From contig CAWCDI010000001.1 of the NCBI GenBank assembly GCA_963794415.1, positions 930,001 to 994,000 of the forward strand: a DNA stretch of 64,000 nt. Direction: 5' to 3'. A model generated the notes under the pieces. It ran no database searches and was not told the DNA's origin. It worked only from the letters and a program-made list of their open reading frames with translations. Shown here in pieces: positions 16,350-25,390 of the stretch. The stretch's first letter is position 1; each line of letters starts with the position of its first letter. The translations under genes were made by a program, and so were the position numbers. This DNA comes from CAVPTL01 sp963794415. GTDB taxonomy: Bacteria > Actinomycetota > Thermoleophilia > Gaiellales > JAICJC01.

Positions 16350-16537
16350 AACGCTTGCCTAGTCACGATCATGCTCAAATGGAATCCCCTTCCGTCAACG
16401 ACAAAACGGGCGCCACTCGGCGCCCATTCACCACGCCTGCTATCGCACGCGTGAAGCTCAATCACTCCGATTGAACCCACCGTCCGCAAGCGGCGGCGGG
16501 TGAGGGGCAACGCTCAGCCCCTACTTGGCCAGCGAGA
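16350..16537 (-). promoter_or_regulatory. Structured leader of the infC operon with attenuator-like hairpin
   Basis: Read on the minus strand, about 180 nt between a TATACT -10 and infC contain several perfect short stems: 16503-16508 with 16517-16522 (AGGGGC/GCCCCT), 16458-16463 with 16469-16474 (TCAATC/GATTGA), and 16408-16414 with 16419-16425 (GGGCGCC, 4-nt loop, GGCGCCC). The last is followed at once by GTTTT, as in an intrinsic terminator, 53 nt before the infC start. Control by L20 or IF3 is inferred from the known biology of this operon in other phyla, not shown here. Confidence 0.55.
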
Positions 16538-16543
16538 AGTATA
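16538..16543 (-). promoter_or_regulatory. -10 element of the infC operon
   Basis: TATACT on the minus strand; TTCCGC lies 18 nt further upstream as a poor -35. This would start transcription near 16531 and give the long leader. Confidence 0.5.
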
Positions 16544-16627
16544 GCAATGCGCCCCGAACTTGCGGAACCGTAAAAGATTGAACACGGCTCTTGACCGCCG
16601 GGCAGCCCATGAGAGATGATCGCGGCG

Positions 16628-17272
16628 ATGTTCCGCGATCGTACCCAGGCAGGGGCGGCACTCGCTGCGGCCGCTCCAGAGCTCCGCAAGAAGTCGAACG
16701 CCGTCGTGATCGGGCTCGCACGCGGCGGCGTCGAGGTCGCGGCCGAGATGGCGCGGCTGCTCGACCTGCCGCTCGACGTGCTCTGCGTGCGCAAAGTGCC
16801 GATGCCCGGCTACCCCGAGCTCGCGATGGGCGCCGTCGCCCCGATGGGCGAGCGGTTCACCAACCGGCGGGTCGCATCGCTCCTCAGCCGCGAGCAGCTG
16901 GACGAGGCCTACGACTCGGCCACCGCCCAGGCCCGCGCGATGGACAGCCGGCTGCGCGACGCCCAGCCGATGATGCTCATCGGCCGCATCGCGGTGCTCG
17001 TGGATGACGGCGCTGCCACCGGCGCGTCGATCCGCGCGGCGATGGCCGCCATCCGAAACGCCGGTGCCCGCCAGATCGTCGTGGCGCTGCCCGTGCTGCC
17101 GCGCCCGCAGGCCGAGCGCCTCCAGCGCGAGTGCGAGCGCCTCATCACGCTCTGCGCGCCGCAGGCGTTCACCGCGGTCGGTCAGTTCTACGAGGAGTTC
17201 GGCCAGGTGCCCGAGAGCGAGGTAGCCGACCTCCTGGCCGACTCACGCCGCGCGATCGAGCTCCACACCTGA
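16628..17272 (+). CDS. Phosphoribosyltransferase-family protein
   Basis: 214 aa type I PRTase fold. The PRPP loop is VLVDDGAATGAS (residues 123-134), with the two acidic residues DD. The N-terminus MFRDRTQAGAALA and the PGYPELAMGAVAP segment mark the family usually annotated as phosphoribosyltransferase with unknown substrate, often near stress proteins or dienelactone-hydrolase-like domains. ATG 16628 is chosen over ATG 16616 because family members begin MFRDR. It converges on the ammonia-lyase gene with 4 nt between stops. Confidence 0.85.
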   Translation: MFRDRTQAGAALAAAAPELRKKSNAVVIGLARGGVEVAAEMARLLDLPLDVLCVRKVPMPGYPELAMGAVAPMGERFTNRRVASLLSREQLDEAYDSATAQARAMDSRLRDAQPMMLIGRIAVLVDDGAATGASIRAAMAAIRNAGARQIVVALPVLPRPQAERLQRECERLITLCAPQAFTAVGQFYEEFGQVPESEVADLLADSRRAIELHT

Positions 17273-17276
17273 GCCG

Positions 17277-17687
17277 TCAGGCGCCGTGGCCGCCCGGCCC
17301 GCGCTGGAACTCGCGCTTCACCACGTAGGTGCCCTGCGCGCGGGTCACCAGCACCGGGGGATCGAGCAGGTCGGCCGCCGACTCGTTCACGTCGGTGCGG
17401 GCCGAGATGACCTTCCAGAGCTCCAGATCCACCGTGCGGCTGGTGTTGCCCATCTTCACGATGGTGCCGCGGGCCTCCACGAAGTCGCCCGCATAGACCG
17501 GGGCCAGAAACTCGACCTGCTTGTAGCCGGCGAAGAGGCCCTCGTCGCCGTCGGTGCGCACTGCGAGCTCGGTGACGATGTCCCCGAAGATCTCGAGGCC
17601 GTGGGCTCCGTCGACGAGGTTGCCCCCGTAGTGGGCATCTGCAGCCGAGAGCCGCATCCGCAGCTCGACAACCATTCCTTCGCTCAT
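17277..17687 (-). CDS. Hotdog-fold beta-aminoacyl-CoA ammonia-lyase (Kal/Acl type)
   Basis: 136 aa single hotdog domain. It has the signature DAHYGGNLVDGA (17-28), FGDIVTEL and GDEGLFAGYKQVEFLAPVYAGDF that I associate with 3-aminobutyryl-CoA ammonia-lyase of lysine fermentation and beta-alanyl-CoA ammonia-lyase of Clostridium propionicum, rather than with acyl-CoA thioesterases. The reaction is elimination of ammonia from a beta-aminoacyl-CoA to give an enoyl-CoA. AAGGAG precedes ATG 17687. It is the last gene of the operon, 37 nt after the P1 peptidase. No other lysine-fermentation gene (kamA, kdd, kce) is in the window. Confidence 0.82.
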   Translation of the reverse strand: MSEGMVVELRMRLSAADAHYGGNLVDGAHGLEIFGDIVTELAVRTDGDEGLFAGYKQVEFLAPVYAGDFVEARGTIVKMGNTSRTVDLELWKVISARTDVNESAADLLDPPVLVTRAQGTYVVKREFQRGPGGHGA

Positions 17688-17724
17688 TTCACGCTCTCCT
17701 TGGGATTCTGGGCGGCGGTCGCCG

Positions 17725-18654
17725 TCACGGCCGCGTGACGAGGTGCTTGGGAAACGCCTCGTGGGGGCGGCCGTCGCGCCGCACGCCGGGGCTTGCGGCC
17801 ACCAGGCAGTTGTATACCGCCTCCTCGGCCGCCTCGTAGGCAGCAGCGAAGAGCGGCGTGAGCCCCTGGTTGTCGAAATCCTGCGATTCGGCGACCGAGA
17901 ATGCAATCCCGATCTCGCCGGAGCCGTTGGACGCGTAGGAGCCCGCGCGGGCGAGGCCGAGGAGCGGCCGCAGCGAGAGCCGGCGCAGCTGCAGCGACGA
18001 GAGCGGCGCGTCGGTGGCGCAGACGGCGATGCACGACCCCTCCGGCGGCGGCGGGCCCTCCGCCGGCTCGAACCGCAGCCCGCCGACGGTGAGCCGCTCC
18101 CGGTCGCCGAAGTTGCACATCAGAAGCACCCCTACGGTGTGATCGCCCACGACGCGCGAGGCGGTGCCGATGCCGCCGGCGAAGTCGAAGCAGGTCATCC
18201 CCGTGCCCGACCCCACCGAGCCCTCGGCGACGTCGTCACCCAGGTTGGCGAGCGCCTGCTCGACGTCAGCCTCGGTCACGGTGAGCGCGTCTGCCATGTC
18301 GCTATCGTCGCACTCCCCCACCACGGGGATCACGGTCTTTGCAGGTGATCCGCCCGCCGCCTTCACCGCGGCCTGGTAGACGGTGCCCACGGCGTGGGTC
18401 CCGCAGAGGTAGACCGGGGTCTCGATCACGCCCCACTCGTCGATCTCGAGCTTCTTGGTGAGCTCCCCCACCCCGTTGACCGTCGAGACTCCCGCCCGCA
18501 CCGGCACCCGCGGCGGTGCCACCACGGTCACGCCGGTGGGCTCGCCGGAGGCCGCCTGCGCGTGTCCCACCTGGATCCCCGGCACGTCGGTGATGGCGTT
18601 TCGCCTACCCGCCGGGAAGAGGCCAACCGGCCCGCCGATGTCACGCCAGCGCAT
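17725..18654 (-). CDS. P1-family N-terminal-nucleophile peptidase (DmpA/BapA-like)
   Basis: 309 aa. DmpA-family start motif RNAITDVPGIQVGH (18-31). The proenzyme self-cleaves before the nucleophile serine, which here aligns with S207 in EGSCIAVCATDAPL (G206|S207), giving predicted alpha and beta chains of about 206 and 103 residues. Relatives hydrolyse N-terminal D-, L- or beta-amino acids from short peptides and amides; BapA is specific for beta-peptides. Substrate preference cannot be read from sequence. The start overlaps the upstream ATPase stop as TGATG. Cytosolic, with no signal peptide, fitting processing of imported peptides. Confidence 0.85.
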   Translation of the reverse strand: MRWRDIGGPVGLFPAGRRNAITDVPGIQVGHAQAASGEPTGVTVVAPPRVPVRAGVSTVNGVGELTKKLEIDEWGVIETPVYLCGTHAVGTVYQAAVKAAGGSPAKTVIPVVGECDDSDMADALTVTEADVEQALANLGDDVAEGSVGSGTGMTCFDFAGGIGTASRVVGDHTVGVLLMCNFGDRERLTVGGLRFEPAEGPPPPEGSCIAVCATDAPLSSLQLRRLSLRPLLGLARAGSYASNGSGEIGIAFSVAESQDFDNQGLTPLFAAAYEAAEEAVYNCLVAASPGVRRDGRPHEAFPKHLVTRP

Positions 18655-19667
18655 CAGGTGAGGATGCAGGCTGCGCGGTGGGCGGGCGTCGCGGCGTCCC
18701 TTGCGGGGCGAAGCTCAGGGTCGGTGGATTTGCACGCCTCGACCATCGCCGGGCAGCGCGGGTGAAACCGGCAGCCCGAGGGGATGTGGACGGGGTTCGG
18801 CGTCTCGCCCGTGAGGAGCGTCGGCACCGTCGAATCGCGCGGATCGCGCTTGGGCACCACCGAGATCAGCGCCTTGGTGTAGGGGTGCTGCGGGTTTCGC
18901 ACGACCTCCTTGGCCGGCCCCTCCTCCACGATCCGGCCGAGGTACATCACGGCGATCCGGTCGGCGAAGTGGGCAGCGGTCGAGAGGTCGTGGGTGATCA
19001 TGAGGATCCCCAGGCCGCCCTTCCGCAGCGAGTCGAGCAGCGCCAGGATCCCGGCGCGCACCGAGACGTCGAGCATCGACACGGGCTCGTCCGCCACCAG
19101 CAGCTTCGGCTCGAGCACGAGCGACGCGGCGATGGCCACGCGCTGGCGCTGGCCACCCGAGAGCTCGTGGGCGAACCGGTCGAGGTAGAGGTCGGGCGGC
19201 GTCAGGCCGGCCCGCACGAGCGCGTCCTTCACCATCTCGTCGCGCTCGGCCTTGCTCTTGCCGACGCCGTGGATCAGGAGGGGCTCCTCGACCGTGCGCC
19301 GCACCGGGAATCGCGGATCGAGCGACTCGTAGGGGTCCTGGTAGATCATCTGGATGTCGCGGCGCAGCGGCCGCATGTCCCCCACGCTCAGCCCGGCGAT
19401 CTCCTGGCCCTGGAACCGGATCGAGCCCTGATCGTGGTGCACCATGCGGACGATCGACTGGGCAGTGGTGGTCTTGCCGCAGCCCGACTCGCCCACCAGG
19501 GCCACCATCTCGCCGGCGGCGACCGTGAACGACACGCCCTCGACGGCGTGCACCCACTCCTTCTCCTTGCGCGAGATCGACTCCACCAGCCCGCGCGAGA
19601 TGGGATAGCGCGTGACCAGCCCGTCAACCTCCAGCAGCGGCTCGGCCGCGATCGGCTCTGCGCTCAC
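18654..19667 (-). CDS. Peptide ABC transporter ATP-binding protein (OppF/DppF type)
   Basis: 337 aa. Walker A GESGCGKTT at 59-67, signature LSGGQRQR, Walker B LLVADEPVSMLD, and the C-terminal oligopeptide-transporter tail with the Cys motif in PSGCRFHPRCP. GTG start at 19667 in a GTGA overlap with the preceding ATPase gene. The C-terminal region is typical of the OppF half. It powers import together with the OppD-like ATPase and two permeases. Confidence 0.93.
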   Translation of the reverse strand: MSAEPIAAEPLLEVDGLVTRYPISRGLVESISRKEKEWVHAVEGVSFTVAAGEMVALVGESGCGKTTTAQSIVRMVHHDQGSIRFQGQEIAGLSVGDMRPLRRDIQMIYQDPYESLDPRFPVRRTVEEPLLIHGVGKSKAERDEMVKDALVRAGLTPPDLYLDRFAHELSGGQRQRVAIAASLVLEPKLLVADEPVSMLDVSVRAGILALLDSLRKGGLGILMITHDLSTAAHFADRIAVMYLGRIVEEGPAKEVVRNPQHPYTKALISVVPKRDPRDSTVPTLLTGETPNPVHIPSGCRFHPRCPAMVEACKSTDPELRPARDAATPAHRAACILT

Positions 19668-20644
19668 GCCACGGACTCCCGCACCTCGGCGTCGTTCAGG
19701 TGGCACTGGGCGATGTGCCCGGGGACGATCTCGAGCTGCCGCGGGTGAACGGTGGTGCACGGCTCGAAGGTGGAGTCGCAGCGGGGCGCGAACGGGCAGC
19801 CGGCGAGCTCGCGGTCGAGCCGCGGCGGCGCGCCCGAGATCGAGAGCACCGCGTCGTCGCCGAAGAGGTCGGGCGTGGCCGAGAACAGCATGCGCGTGTA
19901 CGGATGCCGCGGATCGTGGTAGAGCGTTGACATCGGTCCGGTCTCGGCGATCTCGCCGGCGTACATCACCGCAGCGCGGCCGCACACCTGGGCGACCACG
20001 GGCAGGTCGTGGGTGACCAGCACCAGCGCCAGGCCGAGGTCGTTCGAGAGCGAGATGAGGAGCTCGAGGATCTGGGCCTGCACCATCACGTCGAGCGCGG
20101 TGGTGGGCTCATCTGCCAGCAGCACGCGGGGCTCGCACGAGAGCGCCATGGCGATGGCCGCGCGCTGGCGCATGCCGCCCGAGAACTCGTGCGGATAGCG
20201 ATCGGCGCGATCGCCGGAGATGCCGACCATGCCGAGCAGATCCCGCACGCGGGCCTTCGCCGCCTTGCCGTGGGCGATGTCGTGCAGCTCCATGGGCTCG
20301 GCGATCTGCTGGCCGATCTTCTTCACCGGGTTGAACGCGTTCATCGCACCCTGGAACACCATCGCGATGTCGTGCCAGCGGTGCGGGGCGATGGTCTCCT
20401 CGCCCTTCTCCATGATGTTCACGCCGTCGAGCAGCACCTCGCCGCCGATGCTGGCGTTGGCCGGGAGCAGGCCCATCAGCGCGAGGATCGTGGTGGTCTT
20501 GCCGCACCCCGACTCGCCCACGAGCCCGAGCCGCTCGCTCGAGTCCAGGGCGAAGTTGACGCCCTGCACCGGGTGCAACTCCTTGCCCTTGCCGAGGTCG
20601 AACCAGACGTTCAGATCCCTTGCCTCGAGCACCGGGGCGGTCAC
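19664..20644 (-). CDS. Peptide ABC transporter ATP-binding protein (OppD/DppD type)
   Basis: 326 aa. Walker A GESGCGKTT at 43-51, signature FSGGMRQR, Walker B VLLADEPTTALD, C-terminal AGCPFAPRCDSTFEPC tail with conserved cysteines. GTG start at 20644 overlapping the permease stop (GTGA). The reading frame continues upstream into the permease gene but without homology. Confidence 0.93.
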   Translation of the reverse strand: MTAPVLEARDLNVWFDLGKGKELHPVQGVNFALDSSERLGLVGESGCGKTTTILALMGLLPANASIGGEVLLDGVNIMEKGEETIAPHRWHDIAMVFQGAMNAFNPVKKIGQQIAEPMELHDIAHGKAAKARVRDLLGMVGISGDRADRYPHEFSGGMRQRAAIAMALSCEPRVLLADEPTTALDVMVQAQILELLISLSNDLGLALVLVTHDLPVVAQVCGRAAVMYAGEIAETGPMSTLYHDPRHPYTRMLFSATPDLFGDDAVLSISGAPPRLDRELAGCPFAPRCDSTFEPCTTVHPRQLEIVPGHIAQCHLNDAEVRESVA

Positions 20645-21606
20645 AGGGTGCCCTTCGGCCGGCCGACCAGCGGGCGCAGCTTGAACCGCTTGGTGGACAT
20701 GTGCCCCACCTTGAGCCGCGGGTTGAGCGAGTCCTCCATCGCCTGGCCCATCATGGTGCAGGCCAGGATCACGACCGTCACGCAGAGCCCCGGCGGGATG
20801 ATCGCCCACCAGGCGCTGTGGAACACCGCGTCGCCCTCGAGCGAGTTCTGGATGAGCTTGCCCCACGAGATCTCGGACGGGTTCCCGAGGCCGAGGAATG
20901 CGACGTAGGTCTCGGCGAACACGGCCGTTGCCACCATGAGCACCGTGTTCGCGACGATGAGCGGCATGACCTGCGGGAGTATGTGCGTGTTCATGATGCG
21001 CCAGTTCTTGGCGCCCAGGGCCTTCGCGCGCTTCACGTAGATGCGCTCGCGCACGGTGATCACCTGGGCCCGGATCAGCCGGGCGGTGGACGCCCAGTAG
21101 ATCACGCCGATGATGATCACGATGTTCAGCAGGTTGCGGCCGAACACGGCGGCCGCGACGATCATCAGCGGCACGTCGGGGATCACCAGGAAGTAGTCGG
21201 TGGTGCGCATGAGCGCGATGTCGGTCTTGCCGCCGAAGTAGCCGGAGAGGAGGCCCACCACGCCGCCGATCACGATGGCGACGGCCGCGCCGGCGAAGCC
21301 GACGATCATCGACACCCGCGCCCCGAAGATCACCAGCGAGAGCATGTCGTTGCCGCCGTCGTCGGTGCCAAGCCAGTGAGCCGAGCTGGGCGCCTCGTAC
21401 GGCGGGCCGACCTGCACCCGCGGGTTGTAGGGCGCCAGCTGGTGCTCGAAGATCGCCACCAGCGTGAAGAAGATCAGGATGATCCAGCCGGCGATCGCCA
21501 CCTTGCTGCCGAACACCACCTCGCGCCAGAACCCCGCACGGCTCGCCGTCGTCGGCTCGATCTCGTCGAGCTGCTCGTCGGGGACCATGGGGATCGCGCC
21601 GCTCAT
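20641..21606 (-). CDS. Peptide ABC transporter permease (OppC/DppC type)
   Basis: 321 aa inner-membrane protein with about six helices; the first follows an N-terminal cytoplasmic stretch of about 40 residues. OppC hallmarks: HWLGTDDGGNDMLSLVIFGARVS and the EAA-type loop RAKALGAKNWRIMNTHILPQ that contacts the ATPase. The start is ATG 21606 in an ATGA overlap with the oppB-like gene. Confidence 0.93.
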   Translation of the reverse strand: MSGAIPMVPDEQLDEIEPTTASRAGFWREVVFGSKVAIAGWIILIFFTLVAIFEHQLAPYNPRVQVGPPYEAPSSAHWLGTDDGGNDMLSLVIFGARVSMIVGFAGAAVAIVIGGVVGLLSGYFGGKTDIALMRTTDYFLVIPDVPLMIVAAAVFGRNLLNIVIIIGVIYWASTARLIRAQVITVRERIYVKRAKALGAKNWRIMNTHILPQVMPLIVANTVLMVATAVFAETYVAFLGLGNPSEISWGKLIQNSLEGDAVFHSAWWAIIPPGLCVTVVILACTMMGQAMEDSLNPRLKVGHMSTKRFKLRPLVGRPKGTL

Positions 21607-22577
21607 GCGGTCACCCGTGGGTCGAGGCTGAAGTAGAGCAAGTCGGCGATGAAGTTCGCCGCGATCACGATGATGGTGAACATCAGAAAGATCCCCTGCA
21701 AGACCGGGTAATCGTGGGCGTTGATGGCATCGACGGTGGCGAGCCCGATGCCGGGGTACGAGAAGACGTACTCCACCACGATCTGGCCGGCGACAACGTA
21801 TCCCAGCGAGAGGGCGATGAGCGTCACGAGCGGCAGCATGGCGTTTCGGAACGCGTGCCGCCACACGATCATGCGGTTCTTGAGGCCCTTGGCGCGCGCT
21901 GTGAGGATGTAGTCCTCACCGAGGGTCTCGAGCATCGACGAGCGCACCACCAGGGCATACTCGCCGTACAGGCCGAGGCCCAGCACCAGGGCCGGCAGGG
22001 CGAGGTGCTCACCGCGATCGGAGACGGTGGTCCAGAGCGACGTGGGCCCGAGGATGCCGAGCGTGTTCGACTGGATCCCTGCTACCGGCAGGGACAGCGG
22101 GATGGCTATGTAGAAGATCACCAGGAGCCCGATCCACTGGGTCGGCATCGCGTAGAAGCTGAGCGCCGTCCAGAGGTTGGTGCTGTCGAGCCAGGTGTTC
22201 CGCCTCCAGGCGGCGATCACCCCCGAGATGATGCCCAGGCCGACCGAGATGAGCGTGCCGACCACCAGCATCGGCAGCGTGTTCAGGAGCGGCTGCTTGA
22301 TGTCGTCCCACACCGGCCGGTTGTTGGCCACCGACGTGCCGAGATCGCCGTGGGCGAGCCGCTGGAGGTAGATCACGTACTGCTGCCACTTCGACTTGTC
22401 CAGGCCGTACTGGTGGATGATCGACTCGCGGAACTGCTTGGTGCAGTGCGCGCAGCGCATCCCCGACACGGCGCTTCCGGGAAGCGCCCTGAACAGCAGG
22501 AAGTTGATCGTCAGCGCCACGAAGATCGTGACGATGGCGAACAGCGTTCGCTTGATGATGTAGTCGGCGTTCCTCAA
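21603..22577 (-). CDS. Peptide ABC transporter permease (OppB/DppB type)
   Basis: 324 aa with six predicted helices. The EAA-type loop is TARAKGLKNRMIVWRHAFRN. The first periplasmic loop contains an extra CAHC-like pair (SGMRCAHCTKQFRES), seen in a subset of dipeptide permeases. The start is uncertain: the only in-frame start is TTG 22577, which has no Shine-Dalgarno site upstream. It follows the binding-protein gene by 4 nt. Confidence 0.9.
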   Translation of the reverse strand: MRNADYIIKRTLFAIVTIFVALTINFLLFRALPGSAVSGMRCAHCTKQFRESIIHQYGLDKSKWQQYVIYLQRLAHGDLGTSVANNRPVWDDIKQPLLNTLPMLVVGTLISVGLGIISGVIAAWRRNTWLDSTNLWTALSFYAMPTQWIGLLVIFYIAIPLSLPVAGIQSNTLGILGPTSLWTTVSDRGEHLALPALVLGLGLYGEYALVVRSSMLETLGEDYILTARAKGLKNRMIVWRHAFRNAMLPLVTLIALSLGYVVAGQIVVEYVFSYPGIGLATVDAINAHDYPVLQGIFLMFTIIVIAANFIADLLYFSLDPRVTA

Positions 22578-22581
22578 GGTG

Positions 22582-24258
22582 TTACGACTGGTGCGGGCTC
22601 GTGTAGTAGCACTTGCAGTAGGCGTTCATCGTCGGGTAGAAGCCCGTCCACTTCTTGGTGCTGGCCGTGACCAGATCCTCGTTCACGAGCTGGATGTAGG
22701 GCCGCGCGTCGTACAGCTGCTGCTCCATCTTGTAGATGAGGTCGCGCCGCTGGTTTCCCTCCGTGAGGGTCGCCTGCTCCTTGTACTCCTGGTTGAAGAG
22801 CGGCACGTTGTAGCCGGTGTCTGACCAGCTGAACCACTGGCTGCGCGTGAGGTAGGACATCTGCGCGTCCGGGTCGATGTACTCGGCCCAGTCCCACATC
22901 GCCATGTCGAACTTCGTGTAGTTGGCTGCGGTCTCGTAGGCGTAGGCCTGCGAGGCGTCGCCGCCGGCGAACTCGTTGATCTTCACGCCCACCTGCGCCC
23001 AGTCGTTGGCCACGATCTGGAACTGGCGGTCGCCGTTGAAGTCGAGGTCGCCCGGCACCATCAGGTCGTAGACCATCTTGTGCGCCGGCTGTGCGTACTG
23101 GCCGGTGGTCGCGGGCACCTCGCGGATGCCGTCCGAGCCCTTCGTGTACCCCAGGCCGTCCAGGATCTGGTTGGCCTTGGCGATGTCGAACGGCAGCGGC
23201 TTGATGGCCGGGTTGAGCCAGCCGGTGGACTCCTTCGAGAGGATGTTGGCCCACGGGAAGGCGTAGCCCGAGTAGACGATGCTCGCGATCTGCTTGCGAT
23301 CGGTGGCGTACTCGAGCGCCTCCCGCACCTTCGGATCGAGCAGCTCGCGGTTCTTCTTCTTCAGCGGGTTCGAGTTGAAGGTGATGTTGGTGACCTCGGA
23401 CGAGGGATCCGTGTACACCGAGTAGCGCGAGTCGTTCTTGATCGTGCTCACGGCGTTGAACGGCACCTGATCGACGAAGTCGAGGTTGTTGCTCTGCAGG
23501 TCGGCGATCATGGTCGTCGAGTTGGTGTAGTACGTCATCGCGACGGCCTGGGCGTGCGACTTCGGCCCGTAGAAGTACGGGTTGGGCTTGAACACCGTGG
23601 TGCCCTTCGGCGCGTAGGCCGAGATGAAGTACGGGCCGCCTGCCACCGTCGGCAGGTGCTGCTCGGGCAGGTAGGACTTCAGGTTCTTGCCGTTGTTGCC
23701 GGTGAGCTTGCCCCAGACGTGCTCGGGCAGGATCCAGAAGATCGAGATCTGCGGCAGCACGTTTGCGATGGCCTTGTCGTAGTGCACCACCAGCGTGTTC
23801 TTGTCGGGTGCGGTCATCTTGTCGACGTGCGTGAGGGCCGCGGCGACGGCTGCCGTGGCGCCGTCCTGGTACTTGATGATGGTGTTGCCCGTCCAGGCTG
23901 CATCGGCGGCGGTCATCGGCGTGCCGTCAGACCACTTGGCGCCCGGCTTCAGGTGATACGTCCAGGTGAGATCGTCTGCCGTGTGCGTCCAGCTCGTCGC
24001 CCAGTCCGGCTCGATCTTGTTGCCCGGGCCGTACTGCACCAGCTGCGGGTACTCCATGACGAAGGCGTTGTAGGACTGCGAGTCGATGGCGGCAAACGGG
24101 TTGAGCGAGTCGATCCCGTTGATGGTGCCGATGCGAAGGATGCCGCCGGAGGTGCTTCCGCCGCCTCCACCGCCCTCGGTTCCCCCACCACAACCTGCGG
24201 CGGCCACGACGACGAGCGTCATCAGGCCGGCGGTCAGCAGCGTGCGCATCTTCATCAT
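22582..24258 (-). CDS. Peptide-binding lipoprotein of ABC transporter (SBP family 5)
   Basis: 558 aa extracytoplasmic solute-binding protein. Lipoprotein signal MMKMRTLLTAGLMTLVVVAAAGC with the lipid-carrying C23, then a Gly/Ser-rich linker and the family 5 fold (WSDGTPMTAADAAWT, GTGPY-like AGGPYFISAYAPKG, VREALEYATDRKQIA). It determines what the operon imports: peptides, opines or other amides are all possible for this family. Its ATG overlaps the stop of the amidohydrolase gene (ATGA). Confidence 0.93.
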   Translation of the reverse strand: MMKMRTLLTAGLMTLVVVAAAGCGGGTEGGGGGGSTSGGILRIGTINGIDSLNPFAAIDSQSYNAFVMEYPQLVQYGPGNKIEPDWATSWTHTADDLTWTYHLKPGAKWSDGTPMTAADAAWTGNTIIKYQDGATAAVAAALTHVDKMTAPDKNTLVVHYDKAIANVLPQISIFWILPEHVWGKLTGNNGKNLKSYLPEQHLPTVAGGPYFISAYAPKGTTVFKPNPYFYGPKSHAQAVAMTYYTNSTTMIADLQSNNLDFVDQVPFNAVSTIKNDSRYSVYTDPSSEVTNITFNSNPLKKKNRELLDPKVREALEYATDRKQIASIVYSGYAFPWANILSKESTGWLNPAIKPLPFDIAKANQILDGLGYTKGSDGIREVPATTGQYAQPAHKMVYDLMVPGDLDFNGDRQFQIVANDWAQVGVKINEFAGGDASQAYAYETAANYTKFDMAMWDWAEYIDPDAQMSYLTRSQWFSWSDTGYNVPLFNQEYKEQATLTEGNQRRDLIYKMEQQLYDARPYIQLVNEDLVTASTKKWTGFYPTMNAYCKCYYTSPHQS

Positions 24259-25118
24259 CGGTCTCCCTCAGTCGGGTGGAGGCCGGTCATGGCCCCGTCA
24301 TGGTGATCGCGTCCGAGGCGCGGCTCGCGCCCGGCGATGTCGTCGATGTACGTGCCAATCTCCTTGACCGCCTGGGCGAGCCAGATCTCGCCCTTCTCGC
24401 GGGTCGCGACGGTGGCATCCCCCATCACGCCAGAGTCGGTCCAGCCGCTCCAGTTGCCCTTGATCGAGAGCGGGCCGTCGTTCCAGTCCATCCAGACGTG
24501 CTCGGAGCGCCAATCGGGAACCTCCCGCACCGCCTTGTCCATCTGCACCAGATCGGGGTTGATGGCCAGGTAGAGCGACGTCTCGAGCTCGCAGGCGTGC
24601 GCCATCCCGCCCGGCACCGGCGAGTCGCGCGTCTCGGCGAGCAGCCTGGCCGACTCCGGTCCCGACAGGTACCAGAAGGTGCCGACGATGGAGTGCGGGT
24701 GCTCGACCATCAGAAGGCGCGCCGCCATGTCGACGAGCGGCACGTTGGAGCCGTGGCCGTTCACGAAGAGGATGCGGTTGAAGCCGTGGTGCACGAGGCT
24801 GCGGCCGATGTCCACGAGGTGATCGACGAACGTCTTCCAGCCGATGGTGATCGGCCCGGGAAACTGCATGTGGTGCGGCGTGTAGCCGTGGGTGACCGTG
24901 GGCAGCAGCAGCGACGTGCCGCGCCGCGACAGCACCGCCTGCTCGGCGAGCGCCTCCGCGATCACCGCATCGGTATCGATCGGCAGGTGGTAGCCGTGAT
25001 CCTCGAGCGTCGCCACCGGGATGAGGCACACCGGATCGAGCTTCGCCCAGCGCGCGACCTCCGGCCACGTCAGCTGGGCATAGCGGTGGCTGGTGTCAGG
25101 AATCTCGGCTGAGCTCAT
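24255..25118 (-). CDS. Creatininase-family amidohydrolase
   Basis: 287 aa. Metal-site motifs of the creatininase fold: ATLEDHGYHLPIDTD (E39, H41, D50), VNGHGSN (H122) and GGMAHACELETS (E177/E179). The family includes creatinine amidohydrolase, the ArfB deformylase and MftE, so it opens or cleaves an amide or formamide, but the substrate is unknown. First gene of the eight-gene operon. Start ATG 25118 gives the family N-terminus; no clear Shine-Dalgarno or -10 precedes it, and an in-frame ATG further upstream is possible. Confidence 0.85.
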   Translation of the reverse strand: MSSAEIPDTSHRYAQLTWPEVARWAKLDPVCLIPVATLEDHGYHLPIDTDAVIAEALAEQAVLSRRGTSLLLPTVTHGYTPHHMQFPGPITIGWKTFVDHLVDIGRSLVHHGFNRILFVNGHGSNVPLVDMAARLLMVEHPHSIVGTFWYLSGPESARLLAETRDSPVPGGMAHACELETSLYLAINPDLVQMDKAVREVPDWRSEHVWMDWNDGPLSIKGNWSGWTDSGVMGDATVATREKGEIWLAQAVKEIGTYIDDIAGREPRLGRDHHDGAMTGLHPTEGDR

Positions 25119-25279
25119 GGATTGCAGTGCGATTCCCGGTCGGGAGCGGATCGAGGCCGCGACGATACCTGACATCGCCGCCGTGTGCGCATCGTGGGTC
25201 CAGGGGCGAGTCTCGGTGGGGAGGCATCGGCGCCAATGATCGTGGACAAACGGCCGCACCGCTGTCGGGCCGCATACAT

Positions 25280-25298
25280 TGTGTCGAGTCCGGACACA
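25280..25298. promoter_or_regulatory. Inverted repeat, candidate operator
   Basis: TGTGTC, 7-nt centre, GACACA: a perfect 6-bp dyad near the middle of the divergent region. The spacing (13 bp centre-to-centre) suits a dimeric regulator. Whether the neighbouring GntR protein binds it is unknown. Confidence 0.4.
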
Positions 25299-25390
25299 CG
25301 CGGCGCATCCCGAAAGGGTGCTTCGTCCACGACGGCGCCGGCGGAAATCGTCATCGGCCTGACCATACGCGGGCTTGCAACCCGGTGACA

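Noticed and set aside
17277..17687. Generic acyl-CoA thioesterase for the hotdog protein
   Set aside because: The DAHYGGNLVDGA and LAPVYAGDF segments match ammonia-lyase members better, and its operon context fits; activity still needs testing.
17725..18654. NylC-type nylon oligomer hydrolase
   Set aside because: NylC has a Thr nucleophile; this protein has Ser after Gly, as in DmpA/BapA.
20009..20908. Long + frame opposite the opp-type ATPase/permease genes
   Set aside because: His/Arg-rich shadow frame; the minus strand encodes complete transporter proteins.
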